A stretch of DNA of 64,000 bases, from assembly GCF_000699445.3 (NCBI RefSeq), contig NC_067196.1, positions 4,402,001-4,466,000 of the forward strand. The letters are read 5' to 3'. Shown piece after piece: positions 31,589-43,997 of this stretch (positions within the stretch are counted from its first letter, which is position 1; each line of letters opens with the position of its first letter). This DNA comes from Schistosoma haematobium (Eukaryota; Platyhelminthes; Trematoda; Strigeidida; Schistosomatidae). Under the pieces are notes generated by a model. The model searched no databases and was not told the origin of the DNA. It saw only the letters and a list, made by a program, of their open reading frames with translations. Position numbers and translations under genes: made by a program.

Positions 31589-34500
31589 CGGCAACCGTAG
31601 CCGGCGAACAAAGCCGTCTGTTATTCGTCACAGATGTGACAACGAGAGTTCGCTACCTCGTCGACACTGGCGCAGAAGTTAGCGTTCTCCCAGCAAATCC
31701 TAACGACCGGCTTCACGAATCGACCCTAAACTTACAGGCGGCAAACGGAAAACCGATCGCTACGTATGGCAAAAGGTACGTTTACCTTAACGTGGGTTTA
31801 CGCAAACCCATTCACTGGATCTTCGTTGTTGCTGATGTTTCTATGCCAATCATTGGTATGGATCTTCTACAACACCATAATCTGATCATCGACACGCGCA
31901 AACGGAGGCTAGTAGACGGAAACACTAATTTATCCGTTTGCGTAACTTCTTTTACTGGTTGCAAATTATCCCCAGTCACAGTTAAACATATGGTAGACCC
32001 ACTCTATCAGCTACTTCTCGATAAGTATCCTGGGATACAACAAACGCAACCGAGATTACCGTGTGTAACCAGCAACGTTACACATCACATCACGACTACA
32101 GGACCGCCTGTATTTTCTAAAGCACGACGACTAGCTCCCGAAAAGCTAAGGTTAGCGAAAAACGAGTTCGACCATATGATAGACTTAGGAATCATACGAC
32201 CGTCAAGTAGCCCATATGCATCTCCGTTGCACATGGTCCCTAAAAGGGACAGCAACGATTGGCGTCCAACTGGTGACTATCGGCGATTGAACGCGAAAAC
32301 CATTCCCGATCGTTACCCGTTGCCTCACATTCACGATTTGACAGCTACCTTGAAAGGTATAACTGTTTTTTCGAAAATCGACTTGGTTAAAGCGTATAAC
32401 CAAATACCTATGGCTACTGACGACATACCGAAAACAGCTATCATAACTCCCTTCGGACTCTATGAATTTTTGCGAATGCCTTTCGGTCTAAGGAACGCTG
32501 CTCAAACATTCCAAAGATTCATAGACGACGTTTTTCGAGGTCTCAACTTCGTACATGCGTATGTTGACGACTGCCTAATCGCAAGTCCGGACAGAGAAAC
32601 ACATCTCAAGCATCTGGATCTTGTTTTCGAACGACTACAAAAACATGGCATTACTGTAAACGTTCAGAAATGCCAATTCGGAACCGACTCGTTAGACTTT
32701 CTGGGACACACTATCGATGCTCAAGGTATCCGACCCCTTAGAACCAAAGTAGAGGCCATTCTGGATTACCCAGAACCGACCACCGTCAAGCAATTACGCA
32801 TGTTTAACGGCCTCGTAAGTTTCTATAGACGTTTCATACCGAAATGCGCATTACTTATGAAACCTCTGACCGACCAACTTCGTGGAAATGCGAAATCCAT
32901 TAATTTGGACGACACCGCACGAAAAGCATTCTCCACAGTTAAGGAACGGATCGCTAAAGCAACAATGCTTGCACACCAGGACACCGAAGCAGCCATTAGC
33001 ATCGCAGTAGACGCATCCGACTCAGCAATCGGAGGAGTCTTACAACAATGGGTTAACAACTCCTGGCAACCCTTGGCATTTTTCTCTAGAAGGTTGCTAG
33101 ACACCGAATCGAGGTACAGCACATTCGGTAAGGAACTCCTAGCTATGTATTGTGCTGTACGGCATTTCCAACACTATATCGAAGGCCGTGAATTCACTCT
33201 TTTCACGGATCATAAACCGCTCACTTTCTCGCCAAGCTCTCCTTCTGACAAGTACTCTCCCCGTGAGTCTCGGCAACTGGACTACATTTCGCAGTTTACT
33301 TCAGACATTCAACACATCTCTGGAGCAAACAATGTAGTTGCAGACGCTTTATCTCGCATAACTTCCTTGAACAGTTTCCAAGGAATCGACCTTCTTAAAC
33401 TCGCCGAGCTTCAAAAAGAAGACAGTGATCTTCAGCACGAGTTATCGTCCACAACACTTAAACTACGCATCAAACAGATGGGAACAGGTAAGGAAACCTT
33501 ACTTTGTGACACATCTACAGGTAGGGATCGCCCAATCGTGCCGAAACATTATCGACGCAATGTCTTCAACACATTGCACAAACTTTCGCATCCAAGTGTT
33601 CGTGCAACCATCAAGCTTATAGCAGAAAGGTTTTGCTGGCCTGGAATGAATAAAGACGTGAGGGAGTGGGCACGCTCCTGTGTAAGCTGCCAAAAATCTA
33701 AGGTCATCAGACACAATAAATGTCACTTAGGCTCATTTAAAACTCCCGATGCTTGTTTCGACCATGTTCATCTGGATTTGGTAGGACCGTTACCAGATTC
33801 AAATGGACACTCTTACCTCTTAACCTGCGTAGACCGTTTCACTCGATGGCCAGAAGTAGTACCTATCAAGGACATCACTGCTGAAACAGTGGCTCGCGCC
33901 TTCGTCGAACGATGGGTAGCAAACTTCGGCTGCCCTTCAACCATCACTACAGACCGCGGACGTCAGTTTGAATCTGAACTTTTCCGTCGTCTGACCACAC
34001 TTTTAGGAATCACTCGCTTCCGAACGACTGCCTACCACCCACAAGCAAACGGGTTGGTAGAACGTTTTCACCGACAACTAAAAGCTTCACTATCAGCTGT
34101 AAACGTTTCACAGTGAACCGACGCTCTTCCACTCGTCTTACTAGGTATCCGCAATGCAGTGAAAGCTGACACTGGATACACTGCAGCTCAACTGGTTTAT
34201 GGAACGACACTTCGACTTCCAGGAGAATTCGTGGATCCTTCGTCCTCTTCAGTGAACGTGGATCTAACCTCCTACACGAACAGGCTTACAAACTCAATGC
34301 GTCCAGTTAAACCTGCTTCCACTCGACCATAATCAACCGATGTTTTCGTTCAACCTGACTTACGATATAGTACACACGTTTTCATTCGTCGAGACTCGCA
34401 TCGACGACCCTTCGAATCAGCATACGAAGGACCTTTCAAAGTTCTTCAACGCGAACCGAAGTACTATATAGTCGATAAGAACGGAACAAACGATAGCATC

Positions 34501-34716
34501 AGCATCGATCGCCTCAAAGCAGCGTATTTAGAAGGAAATCCTATCTACGTCGATTTTCCTTCGTTACAATCGAACGACACGACTCCACTCATAATTCCTC
34601 AACCGACAACCAACACTAGCGATGATACTCCGAATGTATCTGAAAATAAACCTAAAACGACGCGTTCTGGAAGAAGAGTAAGATTTCCAGAACATTTAAA
34701 CGACTACTGCACGTAA
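31546..34716 (+). pseudogene. pol: Retrotransposon Pol (PR-RT-RNaseH-INT), two nonsense codons
   Basis: The -1 frame is open from 31546. Aspartic protease motif DTGA at 31663-31674; reverse transcriptase with YVDD at 32560-32571; RNase H with FTDHKPLTF near 33205; integrase with an H-H-C-C zinc region (33540-33700) and D-D-E residues in LDLVGPL, TTDRG and the VERFHR block. A TGA at 34114-34116 stops translation just after the integrase catalytic core, and a TAA at 34330-34332 interrupts the following linker. The frame otherwise stays open to TAA at 34714-34716 and covers a GPF/Y-type C-terminal module. Without these two changes the frame would be continuous; I call this copy recently inactivated. 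Confidence 0.92.
31561..31617 (+). promoter_or_regulatory. -1 ribosomal frameshift signal, gag-pol
   Basis: GGGAAAC at 31561-31567 lies in the X-XXY-YYZ register of the gag frame (GGA AAC codons), inside the 43-nt gag/pol overlap. A 6-nt spacer precedes GCCGGC (31574-31579), which pairs with GCCGGC (31600-31605). ACGGC (31588-31592) can pair with GCCGT (31613-31617) to make an H-type pseudoknot, or alternatively ACGG with CCGT (31595-31598) within the loop. Confidence 0.78.
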
Positions 34717-35191
34717 GGCACTACTCGACATTTTATATTATCTCGATCTTTCTTTTTACGATATATATTTTTTCTTTAAAAAAAGAATTTTAATATGCTT
34801 ATATATTTATTTTTTTTACTTAAAAAAAAACAAAATAAAAAAAACATTTTTAACGCTATTATGTGTGCTTGAGTATATTTTCCATTTTTCGCCGACATTG
34901 TGTTTTTACGCACATGCGAGTGTATTTCGACATGCACTTACACTTTCTTTTTTCTTTTCCAGGACGGCTGGAAAAGAACAATGCAGTTTACGAGGAATCG
35001 AAACTTTTCGTTGTAACTTTTTCTTTTTTTACTATGTTGTACCTCGGTCCCATATAGTAAGGAAAGACGACCAGACGCTGCTACACTTAGTAAGCTATCA
35101 GAAGAGTGCTTACCAACGACAAACTCGTTGGGTTTAAACTTCTGGCTGGCCACGTCTTAGGGTCGTCACTGCCTCACTAGGGGGAGTGATC
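34717..35191 (+). other. 3' untranslated region and polypurine tract of the element
   Basis: T-rich, non-coding, about 475 bp. A purine run AGGGGGAGTGA ends just before the 3' LTR and probably primes plus-strand DNA synthesis. Confidence 0.7.
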
Positions 35192-35512
35192 TGTAGCGGT
35201 AAATAAATCCCCAAAATAAATAGCACTAAGTTTTCGACATTGGATGCTGACCATATGTTTTAGTGGACTCATCTAGCTGAAGGCGCTCGGTCATGCATCC
35301 GCACCAGATCACGCGTGGTAACGCCGTGCTCAACATCAACCGCAATCGCTAGCCAGATTAGATCAGAGAATTCCGATATATTGGTCATCGCCAAATATAC
35401 TCTTCCGATCTCCTCGACTCTGTCTTTTGATTTCTCTGGGTGGGAACGAAATATATTAGAAGGTGTTACTGGTAGAAGCGTTGTCAAACACTGAATACCT
35501 GTGACATCATCA
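35192..35512 (+). repeat. 3' LTR
   Basis: 321 bp, same length and apparently same sequence as 30257-30577; followed by the AACT target duplication. Confidence 0.93.
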
Positions 35513-35619
35513 AACTTAAAAGAGCCAAAACATTCCACGGACTTTGAAGTAAAATACCAAGTGAAATTGTGTAAAACCAAAGAGTTCTCAGAATTTCACG
35601 AAAAGAGGAAAATTCGGTT

Positions 35620-36770
35620 CCTCACTTGATGGCAATATTTCTAGAATTCCTAGTTAGTAAATCCATTCGAACACGTCCAGTTATCATACCAGAGTCGCGA
35701 TGGAGCCTGTAATTGGACAGCTAGATATTCATTCAAGTTCTGAAGCTTTCCAGGATCATATGGAAAGGTTTGAAATTTGGAGTATGACAAGGAAAGGGGT
35801 TGAAGATGATGAAATTATGGCTAATTTCCTCATATCCATCTGAAACGATGCCTACGGATTACTGAACACTTTGACATTTTCAGTTGAGCCTATTTTACTT
35901 GCCTATACGACTCTCAAACAACCACTACCAAATCATGTGAACTTCAGATGTCATGAAAGAGCGAAATCTCATAGAATGGTTCGTCAGAAGAACCAGAATG
36001 TTACAGAATTCATCTTCGGATTGCTTAAACAAGCCATCAAGTGCGATCTTCATTACCAATCGCATGTTCAGCTGTGTAACTCATTGTTGTGGAAATTAAC
36101 ATACAAAACCTTGAAAGAGAGCTCATACAAATCCCGAAATGTTTCTTCCAAGATGTTCGAAGTGCGTGTATTAATTGTGAAGCAGTGCATAGGATTGACC
36201 TCCAGGACGTCAAGAATTCTGCTACGCTAATTAGTTACCCCAAACTGATGTTTACTCAGGGTCGAGAGCGTTGGCGTTCAATTAGTGATAATCATCGTTC
36301 TCATGAAAACATGAATGACAATTTATTGAGGATTTGGGAAGCGGGTCACAGAGGTGGAGATAAGTTCCGTTAATGCTTGTCTTGAGGTAAATTTCACTCA
36401 CCTAACTCATGTGTCTTCTATCACGCTAAATGCTTTGAGTATGGTAAAATGGGACACACCCAGTCGGTTTGTCAAACTACTGTTCGTTTAACCGCAAGTA
36501 ATACTGAACTTTGCAATTCCGATCCCAATAATTTATGTGATTTGTATATTTTGTTATCCTTTATTATAATATCCTTGTATACAACTCCCAGTAATTCACT
36601 TCATATTCACAAACGATTATATTTGTCCAGTGGTGCTTTTCACGATTTCATTGTTGACACTGGTATTATCAAACCCATAATTTCAGATGGAAAGTTGAAG
36701 TCATTAAATTCCGATAATTTAGTTAAATCTATAAGAATTTCCATTTCGAGTATTACTTATCATTAACTTC
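35620..36770 (+). mobile_element. Decayed second gypsy-like gag/protease remnant
   Basis: An older, different element. From the ATG at 35700 broken frames encode a retrotransposon capsid-like region (FEIWSMTRKGVED, then LKQPLPNHVNF, then FIFGLLKQAIKCD). Near 36430-36480 a damaged CCHC knuckle has Tyr in place of the second Cys. Near 36655 HDFIVDTG resembles an aspartic protease site. Several stops and shifts; inactive. Confidence 0.65.
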
Positions 36771-37369
36771 CTATTTTTACGTGTTGTAATTTGCTGACTA
36801 GAGACGACAAGTCTCCAAGCACAACTTGTGAATTCCTCATCACGGGTCGCGGACCCTCTATCCTGGATCTGGAATGACTAGGGATGCTTCAAGGACAGCT
36901 TTCCTTGTTGACAACCTAAGACGGTCATAAAGAAATTCCTGATAAATTGTCGACTATGGGATTGGATTACAAAGAATTACACGGAACTTCAAATCTTTCT
37001 CATTCCAGTGCGCAAGAAGCATCACGACCTTGAAAATAGACATTAGTTCCGTGACCGCTGCGAAATTTATAGACTCGGAGATGACGTGAGGTAAAGTCTT
37101 TCTGCGCAGAATTGCCGGACCGTACGCTAAATGAGCAATGATAAAGCCTTTCAGTGTAGACGTTTCTGACCGTACGCCGAATAAACAATAATGAAGTCGC
37201 TTAACCAAAAAAATTACGTTCGCAATTGATCGATTTTACATAGTGTCGAGGAATTGATTTCCCACAATCTACAAAGGGTTATAAAGAGTCTATATACAAT
37301 ACACAGCTCGACAGATAAATGATGAACCTAAGACGGTATACGATAAATAAAGAGGGTCTAGGTTTTCGT
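36771..37369. other. Unrecognised sequence between gag remnants
   Basis: Probably decayed retroelement DNA; no motif could be assigned. Confidence 0.3.
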
Positions 37370-37900
37370 TTAAGCCGTGGAGTTTGTTGTATTCGCACCG
37401 ATTTCATTGTCATATAAATCTCTGAAGGAGCTACTACCTAATCATATGCTGTGTACTACATTTAGCGAAGAGAGAAATAAATTCCGAAAATCGAGTAAAA
37501 GCGATCAGAAAATCGAAAGTTTTATACTTGGGTATCAGAAACAGACCGCGATGTGGAATTCTAGAAAGCAAAGGGGAACTCAAGTTCTTGATCGGTCGAT
37601 TGCTGACATAAATATTTTGAATTCAGAAAGGAATTAATAGAGAAACTTCAAAGTTCATTCCAAGAAATAAAAGTAGAATGTATTAACTATAAGACAGTGA
37701 ATGAACATGATTTACAGTCGGTGAAAATTTTCAATACTTTGCTCATTCGTCATGATGAATTACACTCTCAACGTCGCTCAAGCTCGTGTTTGTTTATAAT
37801 TGTTCCGATAGATACTGCAATATGGAATTTTCACACGCTTTGTAATGAAGGGGATACCATCAAAGCTACTTAAGGATGAATTTTCCATTCGAGTATGAGG
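37370..37900 (+). mobile_element. Second gag remnant of the same family
   Basis: LKELLPNHM and IESFILGYQKQTA at 37425-37550 parallel LKQPLPNHV and TEFIFGLLKQA of the 35620-36770 copy, and ECINYKTVNEHDLQSVK parallels its later part. Frames are broken. A solo LTR inserted at its 3' side (37902). Confidence 0.6.
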
Positions 37901-37901
37901 T

Positions 37902-38229
37902 TGCAGTGACCTACTTTAATCAAGAGAACGCGATTGGTTTAATGGAAACAATTATTATTATAACCAATTGTACCAGTGACTGTTTTACTGTACTCGTTTG
38001 TTTAACTGTACTAAAGACATCCATTATTATTCTTCCGTTCTTCCTTGCGTTGATTGTGACCTTGTACGCTCTTACGTTCGCCCACTGGTTCTTTGGCACG
38101 ATCTCGGTATTCGTTTGATACCATGAGATAGCCAACGAATATAACTCGTTACAACCTGTAACCGCCTTCTGTTACTCAACCTCTTTGTAGTGATGTTAAT
38201 AGTCAAACGCGACTCGACGCCACACTATA
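37902..38229 (+). mobile_element. Solo LTR family A, 328 bp
   Basis: TGCAGTGACC ... CGCCACACTATA flanked by AGGT (37898-37901 and 38230-38233). Same family as 39157-39484, 54331-54687 and the pair at 61583-62297. Confidence 0.82.
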
Positions 38230-39156
38230 AGGTGTTTACAGTCTGCGAAGCTAAATATTATCATGGGAATTTATAATGTTTTGAATTATTTGAATTATAG
38301 CACGAACTAAGAGTCCCAGAAATAACGCAATTGAATTAAGAAGTGAGACACAAGCACAAACGAATGTATTGTATTTGGAATTCGAAATCGAGCATTCAAC
38401 AAGTACAAAGGTATCATTGGTTCATTCAAACACCACAGAATTATCTTTCACCAGCCACAGGGATTGTGGTGGAGAATGTTGGAAAATCTGTGGTTCGAAT
38501 TCTTGATATCAATGATTTAAGTACATACAGCCGACATGTCGATCCAAACAATTTCAGAAACGAAGTGAGTCTATTCTAATTTTGGTTGTTAATTCTAACA
38601 CTAATGAGTACATTTTAGCCAATACAGAATCTGTATCCATTACACAGTCTGGCAGATATCATGAACCAAAGGAGATGTTCAACTGTTTACTGAGACTTGG
38701 ATTCCAATTTAGACTGTGGCGGATGTGGCGTTTGTATGAACTAATGACTGTATTTTACCTGATTCCAGGTTGATTTGTAGTGGCACTGGACCCTAATTAC
38801 ACGACCATTGAAGTCGAGTATATAATTACTGAGAAGATTTATATTTAACAACTGGCACAAAGGAAAGGTCAACAACAATGAACGCGGGAACATATTGAAT
38901 TCAATCAATCGGATGGCATGGCTTAGCCTCGCAGACATGGTCATTCTGTATAACTTGTCTTTAGTCACATTAAATATATTATCCTATATTCAGCCTAAGC
39001 GTGTTCTTCAGAAGTACTGCGTATCAAATTGTCAGTGTAGACAATCATGTAGCTTTCACGTCAGATCAAAAACTTGATAATCTCCACAACCCTTATACTG
39101 ACAAGTCTTTAATTAGAATATGCAATAGTTATATTCACCTAATTTTGCCTTAATTC
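38230..39156. other. Unassigned, possible retroelement pol 3' remnant
   Basis: The plus frame 38343-38579 ends with a stretch (VGKSVVRILDINDLSTYSRH) that could be the C-terminal tail of an integrase. The 38346-38385 segment also recurs inverted at 40115-40152. The rest is unrecognised. Confidence 0.3.
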
Positions 39157-39484
39157 TGTAGCGTGGAGTCGAGTCTCGATTGACTATGAACACCACTACA
39201 AGAAAGCGCCTACCAGAAGGCGTAACCAGATTTATTTCGTTGGCGATCTCGTGGTATAAAACGAATACCGAGATCGTGCCAAAAGGAATACAAGCGGAAT
39301 TAGTGGGCAAGAGTACAGGCGTACAAGGTCACAGTCTACAGGAAAGTAATGGAGTAGGAATATGGCTGTCTTTAGCACAGTTAAACAAACGAGCAAAGCA
39401 AAACAATCACTGGTACAATTGGTTCTAATAACGATTGTTTCCATTAAACCTAACGCGTTCTCTTGATAAAAGTAGGTCACTACA
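39157..39484 (-). mobile_element. Solo LTR family A, 328 bp
   Basis: Reverse orientation; starts TGTAGCGTGGAGTCG and ends GGTCACTACA on the plus strand, with ATTC duplicated on both sides (39153-39156, 39485-39488). Confidence 0.82.
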
Positions 39485-39649
39485 ATTCCTTGCTTGTTTT
39501 CAGTTAACGAAGGAGACCCTTTGTATTATTGAAGAAAATTTTTCTTTCTAATGATTTCATTTACTTAAGCTGTACAATAATATTGATAGTTAACTTTATT
39601 TGCTAAAACAGTAGTCTGTAATAAAACAGAATGGTGTTCAATGTTTAAA

Positions 39650-42600
39650 AACTTGAAATGATATCTTGTCTTAAATTGTTTACGAAAATCAGATACTGAA
39701 GGGGAGTTATGTAACAACCATCCATATTCTTTGCTGTAAATACATTTTTAATTTTCATTCCACTTGAGTTGACTCTTCTGACTGTGTGTATGATTTTGAA
39801 AGAGGATTCTCGTGAAGTGGAGTGAACAGAATTAACTAAATGAAATTTTGACTAATTTCTGTAATGTTTGGAGATGAATTTTGAAAGCGTTCATCTTATG
39901 CAGCCAATATAGTCTGCTCCACATGAGCAAGTAAACTGATAGATGTACATTGATTCGGCACAAAGCGGGAGCTTATTTTTCACACAACTAAAAATCACAG
40001 GTTGATCAGAAAAGATAACACGAAGTTCTGCCGACTAAGGTGTTTTACTCATAGTTCTGGCAAGTCCGTGTGGTATTTGTACAAACTAATGATTCTTTTG
40101 TACTTGACCATTGATTGTGAATTCCAAATACAATACGTTCGTTTGTGCTCATCTAGTTCTAGTTACAATAAATAGCAATATTTCCAGAATTCCTAGTTAG
40201 TACAATAACTTGAATACTTCTAATCATCATAGTTCGCTTTTCAAAATTTATTCTACAGCATCTCCTTTAAACTGAATTTTCACGGATAAAGTTTTCTTAG
40301 ATGCTATGGATACTCTTTCACGTTGTTGTTTGACTTCAGATTTTTCCCAGTGAATCCAATTCTGATCAATATCTGCCGAGGTTTATCAAGTTCAACATCG
40401 ATTGTATCTTCGCTACTGATTCGTCCGATCCTCATGCAAAGAAGATGAGTCAGTTCTTGACTCAGTCTTGAAATTCCGTGCATTAACCATTCTCAGTTAG
40501 CTTTTTATACCCCGATCTTTTTAGAGAACCATTAGATCACCTTTTTAACAAAAAAAATCTTAGATGTCAGACTCTGAATCCGACTCTGGTTTAATTGTGA
40601 ACTTAATTGATTGGTGACAGTTACTGAACATATCCAGGATGTCGTTAACATTGATATTTTTATTACAAATAATGAAAGTATCATCTAAATATCTCCTATA
40701 TATATGGAAGCTGTCATTTATTTACCTAACTATTGAGTCAGATAAAAGTGAATCAAGTGGTGAATCCACCGCTACGCCATCATTTTGTCTATAGAACTCA
40801 CTAGTAAACTCAAATTGGACATTGAAAAGGCATTGGACAAGTAGTCCCTTCAAATAGTGTATCGAAGCATTGATATCGAGTTTTTTGTTTTCAGTATAAT
40901 CATATATTAGGCAGACTGTTTCCGTTAAAGGTACATTCGTAATAAGAGAGGTAATGTCTAGGGAGGTCATCTTTCCGGTTACACTGACACTTGATATCAA
41001 ATCAGCAATATCAAATGAATCAGCATTTGTGTATATATTGAGTTCGTTACTGACTGGTCGTAAAATTTTAGCTAGTTATTTAACAATAGCACGATATGGC
41101 GAGTTATTCATATTTATTGTAGAATATAGATGAATATCTTTCTACTTTAAGAAGGCCATTACTATGTTCGAGATATTATGATATCATCTTGGTACCGACA
41201 AACGGAACGCTAACCAGGGAAGCAACGACAATACTAAGCTAAGTTTTTCCATTGCCCCCAGCCCAGCTAACTGGAAGAAGAAAACCAGAGTCAGTATTGG
41301 AAAAATGATTCCACAGACAGCTCGGAAGAACGAATAAAAAGTACTTAACTCATGCATAATGTATACTTTACAAAAATGTCCTTGAAAAGTGTCACAAAAT
41401 TGCGCACTAGAAGAGAAAACAAACCAATGACGTTTAGGATCCCTACAGGTAGGAAGCACAAACTGAAGGTAACGATGGGAGCTTTTGGAGCAAAAATGAG
41501 AAATTTAGATTTCTACAATTAAATTACAACAAGAAGAAGATGTTTATCAAGTGATTTCTGGGGATCTATTATCCCCAACAACCATATGATCGTGGAATAA
41601 CGGATCCAGTTGATCTATTGTTTCCATAGAGGTTACCAGTGATGATGAATTCATCTTTCCTTTTCTTAGAGATTTTGGTTGATTTCTGCTCTCTTAGTTC
41701 TATAGCATCTTTAAGGAATTTGTCGGATAGAATGAGAGATACTTTTGAAACATAGTCCTTTCGATTTATGATATCAATGGCAGTATCTTTGTCTGGAAGA
41801 CTTAACACTATATCTTCGTTTCTCAGTAGATCCAGTTGTTGGGATCTATGTTCTTGATAAAGTAGTCATTTAGTTGTTGACCTTGTATTGGTATATATTT
41901 TAAAACAGTTTACAATAGCTGTTTAGATTTATTCAAGTTCTCTGTTGGATACAGGGATAAGATCTTTTGGCTGATGGATCAGGCTTTCAAAATGGATTTT
42001 AATGTTAAGTTCATTGAGATTTGTTGAAGTGTCACAGAATTTCGGACCTAAAGACAATTATTGTAACTGTAAATAAAGTTATATTAGAGTAGTTAATGAT
42101 ATATTTTTCGAAAGGAAGTGTGCACTTTCATTGGTTTTAAGCTTTTCATCAACTCCACATCCATATCATCTGAACATTTCTTTAATAATGAGTGTACTCA
42201 TTCCTATTTTCATTACGTTCATCTTCTGTTAGTTTATACTACAGAAGTGTTCTCAATGAAATATTTTGTTCAGTTTCTGATAATCTTGATTTGATTTAAT
42301 CAGTATAATTTGATGTAAGATGTTTAAGAGAACTATAGTTTGCGTGGATGTGGCTACGATGAATTGATTTCTTGTATGGTATTGGATAATCTCGTTTGTC
42401 TATACAACTTTATAAAAGTGTGGTTCTATCATTGGCTACAGGGAGCTTGACAAAAAGTCTCAGAATCCCATTAAGTTCTTTACTGTCACGGGATTCTTGC
42501 ATGTCTTCAAATAACAATTGTACAGTTTCAGCAAATGAATTCGTCCTAACAGTATTTGTTCAAAATTTAGAGATAATGTGAACATATTGTACATAGATTT
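39650..42600 (-). mobile_element. Decayed Penelope-like element (RT + GIY-YIG)
   Basis: Minus strand, N to C. An N-terminal region lies near 42590-42390; a frame 41808-41569 has the PLE-type PDKDTAIDIINRKDYVSK stretch. RT frame 41000-40722 contains SLDITSLITNVPLTETV and YRQNDGVAVDSPL, followed by RRYLDDTF (about 40697-40674), the catalytic block. Near 39960-39895, YQFTCSCGADYIG is the GIY-YIG endonuclease start. Frameshifts, stops, an unrelated ~350-bp segment (41165-41515) and foreign sequence near 40100-40320 disrupt it. Penelope-like elements with this domain pair are known in flatworms. Confidence 0.8.
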
Positions 42601-42954
42601 ATTTTAACTTTCTCCTCTTCTTTGAGTCCGTTAACTCTGTTTGTTGTATATTGCCAAAACGATCAATGGTCCATGTGTTATTCCAACCAATACACACAAA
42701 TTACCAATCAGAATGTCTAAATGATCAGACAGGTACACCATACTATACTGTATCATTTGAACTATAAAACTGATGTGGTTGTAAATATAAAGTACAAGAC
42801 CATGACCCAGAGTAATTAATAAATCTCAATATACACAAGACTAAAACATTGATAGTGCAAAACATTGTAACGGGTTTACAATTAGTTCACTGTAATTCAC
42901 GAAAGATAAAATATATTTCCACAGCTAATAAATCGCGCAAAAGTCCCCAAATAC
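42601..42954. other. AT-rich intergenic
   Basis: Nothing recognised. Confidence 0.35.
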
Positions 42955-43475
42955 CCTGGTACGGCCGAGAGTGGGGAGTGTCAGCTCTCTCTCTCTCTCT
43001 CCAAATGCTCTCACATGACCACGCATATACAGCCTCTGTCAGTAAAGTCATACTCAGTTCATTCTTGAGGCATTACTGTTGTTTACGAAATTGAGAGGAC
43101 GAAAAGCGAATGTCCAGAGCTTTAACTGGGTTGGTGGACACGCAGAGACTACCTAGGGGAGTTGGAAAACCCTGATTCAAAACCAGTGGTGCACATGGGA
43201 TGGCTCCAGTATCCTGAAGGAACAAATGGAGTATGAATCTATTGTTGGTGACCGACTACCATGGGACTGCATCTCCTGTCGTTGCTCCACTGTCTTATGG
43301 ATCAGATCTTGAGGTCGAAGGCTAGGGGTGTGGTCCCCTAATGAAACCATCTGATTCAGTTTGGGCACCCGGACAGTATCCCAACCCTCAAACAACTTGA
43401 ATGATTTATGTGGTACATATCTATTTGGTGCCTCCTTGTACCAATGTTTGTGTTTAAATAAATAAATAAATAAAA
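42955..43475 (+). repeat. Retroposon C, full-length copy
   Basis: Starts near CCCTGGTACGGCCGAGAGTG, holds a CTCTCTCT tract (42985-43000), and ends GTTTAAATAAATAAATAAA. Near-complete like 1139-1645. Confidence 0.75.
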
Positions 43476-43819
43476 ATTGAAGTAATAAGAATTTCGAAGT
43501 AATATAGGTCAAATGTTTAGTACATACATATTATTAATATCTTTACTGAATTCCAGGAGAATGATTCATAAGATTTCACATTTCCACTTATTCTCCTCCA
43601 TGTCAATATTTATATTAGACAACTAGTACAAATGTATTTAGTTATCTTTGAGACACCTCTGGTGTGTGTGTGTGTGTAAGGGTTAATGACAAAAGCCAAC
43701 TATCCAAGCGGAAGTAAATAGAGGATGATTTGAATTTATGATCCACCCTAATCTATTCATCAAATGAATCTATTGTTAAATGATTAAATCTCCCAAATAA
43801 TGCACAAGTGATACTGTTG
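43476..43819. other. AT-rich intergenic with GT tract
   Basis: A GT microsatellite lies at about 43661-43675. No gene seen. Confidence 0.35.
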
Positions 43820-43997
43820 ATTTTTTCACTTGATGTTGTTTTACTTATATCTTTCCATTGTTATTTAGGACTTTAATTGATCAGTCTCTTGTTGGCATAT
43901 ATGCATCCTGTGTGGACGGCCTCGATATTGTCTAAAGTCACAAGTTTTATAAACAAAGATGGATATTTAGATGGTGGTTGGAGGTGGTCAACAGGAA

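Larger units (their letters stand above)
30257..35512 (+). mobile_element. CsRn1/Boudicca-type Ty3/gypsy LTR retrotransposon, 5,256 bp
   Basis: Complete structure: 321-bp LTR (30257-30577), primer binding site at 30579-30596, gag, pol with PR-RT-RH-INT order in the -1 frame, a purine tract before 35192, a second 321-bp LTR (35192-35512), and an AACT duplication (30253-30256, 35513-35516). By eye the LTRs are identical, so the insertion is recent. The gag CHCC motif and the tRNA-Trp-like primer site are hallmarks of the CsRn1 clade, to which Boudicca of schistosomes belongs. Two stops in the 3' part of pol make this copy non-autonomous as it stands. Confidence 0.93.
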
